64,000 nt of DNA from Ctenosaura bakeri (lineage: Eukaryota; Chordata; Lepidosauria; Squamata; Iguanidae), in NCBI GenBank assembly GCA_948474755.1, contig CAOLHI010001843.1, positions 62,001 through 126,000 on the forward strand, written 5' to 3'. The notes under the pieces were generated by a model. It worked only from the letters and a program-made list of their open reading frames with translations. It did not search any database and was not told the origin of the DNA. The position numbers and the translations under genes were made by a program. Below are positions 55,816 through 64,000 of the stretch, piece by piece. The stretch's first letter is position 1. The number at the start of each line of letters is the position of its first letter.

Positions 55816-57919
55816 GTGATCCTACAGTTGTTTTATGTCGTTACATACAACAGGCAAGGTAAACAGCTGTCTCCAGAATTACTTATTGTGTGAAACACAA
55901 AATAGAAAGAAAAGAGGAAAGGAGATTAGCCTGCCTCACCAGCTATCCTGGTATGTTAAAAAAAAAAAAAGATTGATCTATACATTTCACCACCAAAATG
56001 GAAAGCATTAAAAAAGTGCAGGCTGTTGAAAGTAAAAGAAAATCATTCTGGGACATGCTTTGAAAGAAGCTTTCAAGTGGTCTTTTCCAGAAGACTCAAA
56101 ATGTTTTTGTTTACTCATGCTTACCTGACTTGGTTGTTTCATATCACATGTGTTTAATATTAGTTATGAATAAAAAAATTGCTGAAACTGCTGTTTATTT
56201 TTTGTGATGTAGGAATTTATCTCTATTCTTTCCATGTTATTTCTACCTCTGGTTAGTTTCAGTTAAAGAAGTATACCCTAGGAACTTGTCTTCATTGTTA
56301 ACTGGGGTACATCTGTATATAAATGAGAGAATTGCCATGGCTCCAGCTTTTCATACAAGAGTACTGGAAGAACAGAACATGGAAACAATGGCTGACATCC
56401 TTTTACCTTATTATGATAATATAAGTCCAATTTACACTTTTGTAACCCCTTTGTTGTTGTTTTGGAGGTCAGAATTCTTTACCATACAGGGACAATACAG
56501 TGACATCCTCCTAACATGGCTATTTCTGTGTTATAATCAGTGAATGCCTCAGTAGGGCTCTTCTAGGAGCTACAATTTATTGTTTTATCCAACAGGTATT
56601 GCATCCAGCATCCAGAAACACCAGATTAGACATGTATTGGTAATACAGATTGTGCACAGCAAGTCATGTTTTAATGCTTGGTGCCTTTACACAAGCTTTA
56701 AAACGTGGTTACACTGTGACAAAAACATTCAAAGTTGCCAAGGCATTCCATCTAGTGATTGAATCACTGATCTTATTCTCCACCTTGCTACTACTGATTT
56801 GATTCAAATTACTCTTCTATAACCTTATTAGCATTGCTTAGTGCTTTTTAACTGCAAGTGAAACTTAGCTAGCAATAAAAATCTTAGATTTGGATTTCCA
56901 GAGGTCAAGACGTTATCTCTTATAGCAGGTGCTAATCTTTGGTTTCGCTTCTGGCAGTATTTAACTTTTCTGTCAATAAATCTTCTTGTTCTTCTCAATG
57001 TGAGTCAATACATGCTGAATATTTCATGCTACCGCTAACTGTTGAGCACCAAATAAATTTGCTTCCCGAGGCTGTAAGAAGTGAATAGAGGAACTACAAA
57101 TGACCTGTGAAAATATCTCCAATAACACTTGAATTTATATCCACAGGTGAAACAGCACCGATTTCCATCTTGTTCCAAACTGTATCTTGTGGTTACACAT
57201 TATCAACTGGAAATTCTGCAACTGGTATTGTCAACAAAAGACGAAATGACAACTACCAACTACCAACATTCAGTCCTTGTTACACCTGCCCCAGGCAAGA
57301 ATTCTTCAATTTCTAACTCCAGAATTGCTTTATTAAGATCCTGCTGAGTGAAAATGCTTGGGGATACCAAGAACAACTAATATGTGGATTTTAGAGGCTA
57401 TTGGTATGCTATACCAATGTCAGTTGCATTCCCTGCACCTAGAATATAAATGCCTGAGAATCATTTCAACAGATTGCTGATTTGTTTACTTTTCTATAAA
57501 ATGATTATAAAGGTCTTATTAATGATAATCCATCTTTTAGTGAGTGGGGATAACTAAAAACACTTCACATATTATATTAGTAATACTCAAAGACATAGCT
57601 GTGTTAGTTTGTGGCGTGAAAAGATTCAAGCAAGAAAAGATTCAAATTCAGTGAAGAAGTAAGTTTATGAAAGTTTATGTTACAAACAAGTTTCTCTCAG
57701 TCTCAAAGTCCTTGCAAGATTCTTTTATATCTTTCCAGAGCTCACATGTTAGTTGCAGTAAACATTTTGGTAGGGTACATCTTAGCCATAGGGCCAATGT
57801 GCATTGGCTCAACACCCTCAAGCAGCAACTGAGACCCAATCACCACCATAGGTCTCGACTGAAGCCACTCATGTCAAATTTCCCACAACGGCATGGTAAC
57901 TGCTGTGGTGTTCTGTACT
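55816..57919. other. Non-coding
   Basis: 2.1 kb without a supported gene or family. The frames at 56286-56543 and 57667-58035 have no domain. Simple A-run at 55959-55970. Confidence 0.42.
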
Positions 57920-58959
57920 ATCTTCTAATTAATTTTAATTATTGCTCCCTTATTGTAGTGTTTTTAATCTTAATGATTTCATTTTGCCACTCTTGGATTT
58001 GTTTACTACTCATTTTAATATCTCTTTTCACATAATTCTAATAAATCCTCTTCCAGTTTAAATTGGCTTTCAAAAATAAAAAATAAAAAAATAAAGATAA
58101 ATCCTCCCCCTATTCCTTTTTTCCTCCCTCCAATCTTTCTTCTCATTAAATCTTCTAAGGAGTATTGACTTTCTCCATTCACCCTTATTTACAGTAATCT
58201 CTTATAAGTCCTGACTAATTGAAGCCAAAATTGTTTCCTTGAGTTCTCATATAACTGCCATATTACTTGGTAGCCTTCATCCTTTAATTTTTTAATTATT
58301 CTACTTATTCTCTAATCTCCTTCCCTATTAAAATATTTTATTAGGTACAATTTATAATTTCCCACATACAGTTTCTTCTCCCGTTTCTTCCATACCATGC
58401 AAGTGAATCTCAACAGGCCCTCTTTTACGCTATTCAACTTCTCTTCTTATTTTCTTTCCAACAATGACCTAAATCCCATATTATTTAAATATTTATCTAG
58501 TCTCACTCATCTTTTATGGTGAAATGCAAAATCTAATAATCTTTTCAACTGAAAAGTCTCACAATAAATTTCTAAACTGGGAAGCCCCTATGCTTGCTTT
58601 TGTTTGATGTACTAATAATAAACTGTTGTTAACTCTTGCATTTTTTCCTTCCCAATTCCCATTCCTTAACTTTCCTATCCCAGTTCCTTAAGATCTTAAC
58701 AGGAATAATCTCTGAAATGGTCTGAAATAAATAACAACAATCTCGGTATAACAAGAATTTTCAAAGCTAATTTTTGTCAACATGTTCCATTTACTTTTAT
58801 TCGATTTAATTATTTTTTTCCATACTTGATTATAATTACCCTGAATTATATTATTCACATTTTACACTATATTTATCCCAACTTATCTTAGTTTTTTAAA
58901 ACTTCTAGCCTTAAACTAGAATTCTTCAGAAATATTCTAAACATACTGTACCATACAAA
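57920..58959 (-). mobile_element. AT- and pyrimidine-rich block, possible L1 remnant
   Basis: This kilobase is T/C-rich on the plus strand and looks like decayed LINE sequence read from the minus strand. In reverse it contains an ILHFTIKDE-like piece and a KRACRDSLAW-like piece that could be a late part of L1 ORF2. The evidence is weak. It abuts a plus-strand L1 fragment, which would fit 5' inversion during L1 insertion. Confidence 0.3.
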
Positions 58960-59025
58960 ACAAAACAAAAGAGAGGTTGAGAATCGTTAAATTAGATGTT
59001 TGTAAGGCATTTGACTCAGTAAATC

Positions 59026-59026
<1 letters not shown>

Positions 59027-59074
<48 letters not shown>

Positions 59075-59080
59075 CATCCA
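59027..59080. repeat. (ATCT)n microsatellite inside L1
   Basis: About 12 ATCT units ending in two ATCC units. L1 coding sequence is recognisable on both sides. Confidence 0.95.
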
Positions 59081-59161
59081 TATAAAATGTTTGTAAAGGA
59101 TTTGGTTTGGGGATAATATTCGTAATACCATCCAAGAATTACATAAAGATAATGAGGCACA

Positions 59162-59560
59162 GGCCCTTTTCACACGGCACTTGCTATGTGAAAGGGCCTC
59201 TGGAGCGTTGTGCAATTGCAAGGAGCCATCCACATGACGTCTTCGCAATTGTGCACTATTTCATTTTCAGCTTCTAGCTGAAAATAGTGCGTGATCACAA
59301 ATCACTCCAGGGTCCCATGTGCACTTACCATGTGGGCAGAGCCTCCGGAGTTGCGGCGCTCATGCTTCCTCCCCCAGCGCAGCCTGGGTAAATCCCAGGC
59401 TGCGCTGTGGAAGGAAGAGGAGGAGCCCTCACGCTGCCTGCTCACTAGCAGGCAGTGGTTGTGGAGGCGAAGCAGCAGGGACACAAGAGCGTCTCGCAGG
59501 AGGCTGCTCACGTGATCCCTGTGCCCCAGCACCGAGAAGAGGTAAGTTGTGGAAAGGGCC
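59162..59560. mobile_element. Family B element, copy B5 (399 bp), inside L1
   Basis: It starts GGCCCTTTTCACACGG and ends TTGTGGAAAGGGCC, with a perfect ACA duplication at 59159-59161 and 59561-59563. The central TTTCAGCTTCTAGCTGAAAA is the family's inverted core. Orientation is opposite to B1 and B3. The frames inside (up to 121 codons) are GC-driven and not real genes. Confidence 0.9.
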
Positions 59561-59820
59561 ACAGATTTCAGTAAATGGAAATAGTTCAAGGATCATAAAA
59601 ATTAAGAATGGAATGAGACAAGGTTCCTCATTATCCTCTTTATTATTTATTTTGACTATGGAATTATTGGCTAATGTGATATGATCACATTTAAGATTGG
59701 AAAGGACGAAATAAGGACTAATTTATATGTGGATGATGTGATAATAGTAACAGAACAACCCCATCAGACAAACCCAAACATACATGTGAAAGATATCCAG
59801 GAATCTTAGTAGAGTACAAG

Positions 59821-60042
59821 TTGAACATGAGTGAGCAGTGTGATGTGGCAGCTAAAAGAGCTAATGCTATTCTGGACTTCACCAAAAGGAGTACAGTGCC
59901 TAGGTCAAGGAAAGTCATAGTACCACCCTATTCTGCTTTGGTCAGACTTCACCTGGAATACTGTGTCCAGTTCTGGGCACCACAGTGTGAGAAGGATATT
60001 GAAAAGCTGGAGTGTGTCCAGAAGAGACTGACCAAATGGTGA
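59821..60042 (+). pseudogene. CR1 ORF2 C-terminal fragment
   Basis: The frame begins MNMSEQCDVAAKRANAILDF and includes [18 protein letters not shown] and LECVQKRLTKW before a stop, matching 42567-42992. It is non-functional. Confidence 0.88.
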
Positions 60043-60198
60043 AAGTCCTCGAAACCCTGCCCAAGTGGGTTAGGGATCTGGGTATGTTTAGCCTAGGGAA
60101 GAGAAAGCCAAGAGGTGACATGATAACTTTGTTTAAATATTTGAAGGGATGTCACATGGAGGATTGAGCAAGTCTATTTTCTGCTGCTCCAGAGACTG

Positions 60199-60363
60199 GG
60201 GCCCTTTCTGCAGCTTACCTTTTTGCAGAGCTGGGGTGCGGGGATCATGCAAGCAGCCACCAGCGAGAGGCTCTCGCATCCCAGTTGCTTCAGTGGACCG
60301 CTCTTCATATTTGCGCAATGATCAAGGGGCCCTTTCGCATGGCAAATGCCATGCAAAAAGGGC
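60199..60363. mobile_element. Family B element, copy B4 (165 bp), inside CR1
   Basis: It starts GGGCCCTTTCTGCAGCTTAC and ends TGCCATGCAAAAAGGGC. Flanks read CTG and CCA where the empty CR1 has CTA, consistent with a mutated CTA duplication. It lies at the same CR1 position and in the same orientation as copy B3 (24083-24476), but about 230 bp of the interior, including the central palindrome, is deleted. Confidence 0.85.
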
Positions 60364-60464
60364 CCAGGACACAGAGCAATGGCTTTAAACTTCAGGAACA
60401 GAGATTCCCTCTACACATTAGAAAGAACTCCCGACAGTAAGAGCTGTTCAACAGTGGAACACAC

Positions 60465-61056
60465 TGATGGGAGATGATTTACAGCACCAGCACAAAATCC
60501 TCCCTGAGAACTGCTGCTCTCTGGACAAAAAGTGTCCCAGAGGCAAGCATAACATAGCAGTTTCCAAAACAGCAGAAAGCGTGTGTAGCAGAGTACAACT
60601 ACAGCATCAGCTCTGACCCTTCTACCCACTGGTTAGTAAACTCACGAACACAGAGTTTGTCATCCAAAATACCTGTAGGCTTTAATCTTCAAAGTTGCAG
60701 TATATACATCTGTGCACAGGATACACAGATCCACACATCAGAGATTCAGCATCAGGGTTTCAGCATCAGAGATTCAGGAGCAGAGTGATGGGATACAGAG
60801 ATACGGGATGCAGAGAGTCAGAGAGAGAGTAAGCATTACATCTCCTCTTTTATACACACCTGCTTCCATGTCATCACTCAGGACCTTTGGCTGATGCAAC
60901 CCCTTGTCATGATTTCACTATCATGACTCAGCCCTTTACTCCATGTCCCCTAGGGAATGAGTCATACTTTGCCCAGTCATTCCCCAGGTGTCCCATGACC
61001 ATGCTTATCAAATGTATTTTCAACTGGGGCAAATGTCACCACATTTTTAATCCACA
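60465..61056 (-). mobile_element. Solo LTR (592 bp), minus strand, with 5-bp TSD
   Basis: On the minus strand it begins TGTGGATTAAAAATGTGG and ends CATCTCCCATCA, the TG...CA ends of an LTR. It is flanked by CACAC on the plus strand (60460-60464 and 61057-61061). Removing it and one CACAC rejoins CR1 text (GTGGAACACAC + TGCCTTGGAG). A TATA box (GTGTATAAAAGAGG) lies in the minus sense near 60846-60860. No internal region remains, so the provirus-like body was lost by recombination. The endogenous-retrovirus class cannot be told from the LTR alone. Confidence 0.85.
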
Positions 61057-61231
61057 CACACTGCCTTGGAGTATGGTAGAGTCTCCTTCTTTGGAGGTTT
61101 TTAAGCAGAGGTTGTTAGGAATGCTTTGATTGTATACTCCTGCATAGCTGTGGGTTGGGCTGGATGGCCTTTGTGGTTTCTTTCAGCTTTATGATTTTAC
61201 TATTTCTGAAAGAGCAATGATATTGATATAT

Positions 61232-61655
61232 AGCAGGAGTGGGCAAAATGAGGCCTGTGGACCAAATGAAGCTGTCCATGGCTATTTTTTGCAGTCCCAG
61301 GGACCCTCAGGGTCAAAAAAATCTTTTCAATTTTTTTCCAATTGATCCCTCCAAACATTTTCAAAAAATGTTTGAGGATTCCACCCATAGGTGCTCTTGG
61401 AAATGTAGGGGACATTTTTACCATGTCTCAACCCCAGGAGCCAAAAACAATTTTGTAAAACTTAAAAAAAAATTTTTTTGCCCCCAAATCCTCCAAAATG
61501 TCGATTGATGCATGGGATGCAGTTCCACCATATTCTGTGCCACCTTGGGCCATTTTAGGCCCAGGTAAACCCTTTGTTTGAAACTGCAAATATGGTGAAA
61601 ATGCAGGGGCCGGTACAGCCCTTCAAGAGGGTTAACACAATCCCCTAGCCTTCTA
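61232..61655. mobile_element. hAT-like element, one end visible
   Basis: AGCAGGAGTGGGCAAAATGA then GGCCTGTGGACCAAATGAAG resembles the CAGGGGTGGGCAA...GCGGCCCGC terminus of Charlie-like hAT elements (compare 35702). The right end is not found. The centre has long A/T runs. The 89-codon frame at 61239-61508 is not a gene. Confidence 0.4.
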
Positions 61656-62931
61656 CAGATGCCCATACCGGTATCTGTTTGAAATGAAAAATTAACTATT
61701 GTGTGATTGCTTAAATCTTTTTATCCTTAGATTAACTGAAGATGATTTAAACTAGGATATATTCAGATAAATCTCCATACCCTCATTTATTTCAATGTAA
61801 CCAAATTTAATTTTAACCCTCAGTGTTAAAACATGTTGAAAAGTTTCAGAACTATCTGACTTCACAAAATCAGTTATGAAAAATGATTTATTCACTTATT
61901 GACTGACTGACTGATTGGTTGAAATATATTTAAATAAATAAATAGTCTGCAGGGTCATGTCCTTAACATACAGCGGACAAGATTCTTTATGGCACAGCAA
62001 AGTGTAATAGTTCGGTATGCAGAAACGAACTGTAGCTGGCCATTCAACACTGCTGCAGCCCATGGTTGATGGCAGAGTGGGATTAGATAAGCATTTGACT
62101 GTGTTCCCAGATCCAGAATTATTACATCACCTGCTGAGATCTTCCAGGCTTTTCCAGAGGATCAAGTTCTTCCTCTTACAGAGTTTTTAGAAAGGATTTT
62201 GGAGCAGTAAATGTGTGAATACCTTGTTTTAAACGTTTTATTTACCATTATAAGAAAGTTGCATAAGCCATTTTTCCACATTCTTTTCTGGAAAAAAAAT
62301 ACTCTTTTCCCCTTGAATTTACTCCATATTTTCCCCGAGACATTCACATTTCTACTACAAACCAAAGGGAAAAGTGTGCTCTGAAATTTCCTCATTGTCC
62401 CTGTAACAAAAGCTCATGCATCTGTTTCCATGTAAATAGTTGATAACGAAACTGTAAAGTTACTTTATAAAAGTCCCCTTTTTTTTCCATGTCTGACATT
62501 TCCCCTCTTCCTCCCTTCTCCCTTTTCTTTGGCCTGATGAGGCTACACAACCTTACAACTTCTTTCTAAGTGTCCAAATTTACTGCATTTATGGTATTGA
62601 GACATGTTTGGTATAATAAACTGAGGCTGGAAGCCACAATGAAAACTACAATGAAATGAAATCAAAGCCACAATGGGAAGACATTTTCAGCTTTCAGTTT
62701 TGCAGTTGGTTTATGGACTCATGTTGAGTTTCTTTTTCATCTAGTTGTAAATCCTATCAATTGTTTTGCTACTTTTTCTATGCCAGCTGCCACCTTTACA
62801 GCTTTATCCCAGGTAAGGTCTCCATCTGCCAGTAATTTATTTTGGACGTTAACTTCCACAGTGCCAGAAACAAATCTGTCTCTCAGTGTGGCTTCTAGAA
62901 CAATAGTAAAAGAACAGCGTTCAGGGAGGGA
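61656..62931. other. Non-coding
   Basis: No gene or family is supported. A short GACT run lies at 61900-61914. Confidence 0.42.
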
Positions 62932-63014
62932 TCTTCCTTCCTTCCTTCCTTCCTTCCTTCCTTCCTTCCTTCCTTCCTTCCTTCCTTCCTCCCTTCCTTC
63001 CTTCCTCCCTCCTT
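62932..63014. repeat. (CTTC)n microsatellite
   Basis: About 14 perfect CTTC units, then CCTC-type variants. The frame rich in LPSF repeats is a translation of it. Confidence 0.95.
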
Positions 63015-63124
63015 CAAATTGAAATGTTCCACAATTATACCTGACTTACCTTTTGAGCTTCCAAAATTTTCTCAAAGGAGTATATGTATCCTTATGCTCT
63101 TTGCATACCCTCTGACACTTCATA

Positions 63125-63326
63125 GGGGCTTTCCGCACTAGCCTGTTATAGTGCTATTATTCCACTTTCAACATCCTATGGAATCCTGGGGTTTACAGTT
63201 TAAGGAGGGACATTTAGAACTTTCAGCCAGAGAACTCTTTGGCTTCAGTAAACTACAAATCCCAGAATTCCACAGGCTGTTGAAAGTGGAATAATAGCAC
63301 TGTAACAATATAGTGTGGAAAAGCCC
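63125..63326. mobile_element. Family A fold-back MITE, copy A5 (202 bp)
   Basis: It starts GGGGCTTTCCGCACTAGCCT and ends ATATAGTGTGGAAAAGCCC, with ATA on both flanks (63122-63124, 63327-63329). The inner arms pair as in A1: CTATTATTCCACTTTCAACA on the left with TGTTGAAAGTGGAATAATAG on the right, a perfect 20-bp match. Confidence 0.9.
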
Positions 63327-63473
63327 ATAGATGAAACTTGGGACATGTATGGCCAAGCAACATCAGAGCATAGTCAAGATGGTAAAAATTATTAAAGAGG
63401 AAGAACACACAAGCTAGGAGATGGTGCAGCAGTTTGCTTTTCCTGAGCCTACAAGGAAGGACAAACTTCTACC
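63327..63473. other. Non-coding
   Basis: A short spacer, nothing recognised. Confidence 0.45.
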
Positions 63474-63518
63474 GCTCCTCCCCTCCCCTCCTCCCCTCCT
63501 CTCCCTTCCCCCCTCTGC
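63474..63518. repeat. (CCCCT)n-like pyrimidine repeat
   Basis: CTCCCC and CCTCC units without a strict period. Confidence 0.9.
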
Positions 63519-63611
63519 TTAGTTGATTGAGCGCAAACCACACTTTGAACTCGGTTTGCAGCAACTGAAATAAGCTGAGCACAAAAGGGGAAAGTGGGAG
63601 ATAGAAACTGG

Positions 63612-64000
63612 GGCCCTTTTCGCATGTTTTTTTTCTAGCGTGAGCACCCCACAAATGGAAGCACCGCTCTGTACGACGCACTCCCACTTGTGCGGCACTC
63701 ACGAGGCTGAAGCGGGGCGCGGGCAGATTTTTTGATTTTCGGCTTTAAGCCGAAAATGCCCCGCGCTCGCGCAATCCTCGCAGCACCCTTGCGCACTTAC
63801 ATGCGTGCGGTGCGTCAGCGAGCCGGGCGGGTAGTGCTTCTTCCCCCAGTGCAGCCTACAACTCCCATACTGCACTGCGGAAGGAAGGGGTGGGGCGCCA
63901 GCGCGACGGTCGTGCAAACAGGACGCGACCTGCGGTAGGAAGGAGGGGGAAGCAGCAGTGTTTTGAATGAGGCTTCTCGCGCAAGACGCCCTCCCCCGTC
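63612..64000. mobile_element. Family B element, copy B6, runs off the window
   Basis: It starts GGCCCTTTTCGCATG and carries the family's perfect central palindrome (ATTTTCGGCTT, one T, AAGCCGAAAAT) at 63735-63757. Orientation is opposite to B1, as shown by CTGTACGACGCACTCCCACT matching B1's reverse. It is the most CpG-rich copy, so probably the youngest. The second end lies beyond 64000. Confidence 0.8.

Larger units (their letters stand above)
58960..59765 (+). mobile_element. L1 LINE RT fragment, interrupted by microsatellite and MITE
   Basis: Translated in pieces it reads LDVCKAFDSVN (first catalytic Asp motif), FGDNIRNTIQELHKDNEAQ after the ATCT run, then, across the MITE, ISVNGNSSRIIKIKNGMRQG and YVDDVIIVTEQ (catalytic YXDD). 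This order is that of L1 ORF2. Removing the MITE and one target copy restores an open join (NEAQ-ISVNG). It ends abruptly at about 59765. Confidence 0.78.
59775..61195 (+). mobile_element. CR1 LINE, broken by a MITE and a solo LTR
   Basis: It begins at CATGTGAAAGATATCCAGG (the CERDLGVL region), continues through GCTAAAAGAGCTAATGCTAT and ACTGTGTCCAGTTCTGGGCA, and ends near 61195 with GGATGGCCTTTGTGGTTTCT and TATGATTTTAC. Family B copy B4 splits it at 60199-60363 and a solo LTR at 60465-61056. The RT core is missing through 5' truncation. Confidence 0.9.

Noticed and set aside
57667..58035. 122-codon frame with a hydrophobic C-terminus
   Set aside because: The hydrophobic stretch comes from T-rich sequence. 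It has no homologous motif and no splice context.
62780..63022. Frame with LPSF repeats
   Set aside because: It is a translation of the (CTTC)n microsatellite.

Overview
The window looks like a stretch of a squamate reptile genome, most likely a lizard. The grounds are the repeat families: Sauria-type SINEs with a BovB-like tail and (ACA)n end, CR1, L2 and L1 LINE fragments, 5S-rRNA-derived SINEs, and many short palindromic DNA transposons. Base composition is AT-rich with few CpGs outside a handful of GC-rich transposon copies. There are no operons, CRISPR arrays or bacterial features. The species cannot be named from this sequence.

One host-gene exon can be supported. At 11052-11202 on the minus strand, a stop-free 151-nt exon with proper splice sites encodes a glypican C-terminal segment with GDCDDEDGC and Ser-Gly dipeptides. 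It fits glypican-5 (GPC5), a gene with very large introns, better than GPC3. The rest of the window is therefore read as GPC5 intron on both sides, though this is an inference. A weaker exon-like segment lies at 34508-34674, minus strand, and I cannot name it.

Mobile elements by region: 0-8.5 kb holds SINE pieces, a fold-back MITE (family A), a CR1 LINE on the minus strand (5945-7900) and two hAT-like elements, one with a perfect 8-bp target duplication. 8.5-22 kb holds the GPC5 exon, a 101-codon ORF in an LTR-retroelement-like segment (14.3-14.9 kb), a CpG-rich family B element (16.0-16.4 kb) and a 5S-derived SINE. 22-25 kb is a CR1 copy with a large internal deletion and a nested family B element. 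25-37 kb is mostly unique sequence with minisatellites, a roughly 500-bp purine-rich tract and a second full-length family A copy. 37-43 kb has an L2 copy, SINEs and a CR1 copy with a readable RT segment. 43-53 kb has SINEs in tandem and inverted arrangement and an old CR1. 53-64 kb has a 565-bp family B element carrying four tandem YY1-like sites, more family A and B copies, and a nested stack of L1, CR1, MITEs and a solo LTR.

The most striking observation is that two separate CR1 copies (24.1 kb and 60.2 kb) carry a family B element at the same position and in the same orientation. This suggests either a CR1 lineage that spread with a DNA transposon inside its 3' region, or a site-specific insertion preference. 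Families A and B share terminal GGCC(A/C)TTT(T)YYGCAC motifs and 3-bp target duplications, so one PIF/Harbinger-like transposase may have mobilised both.
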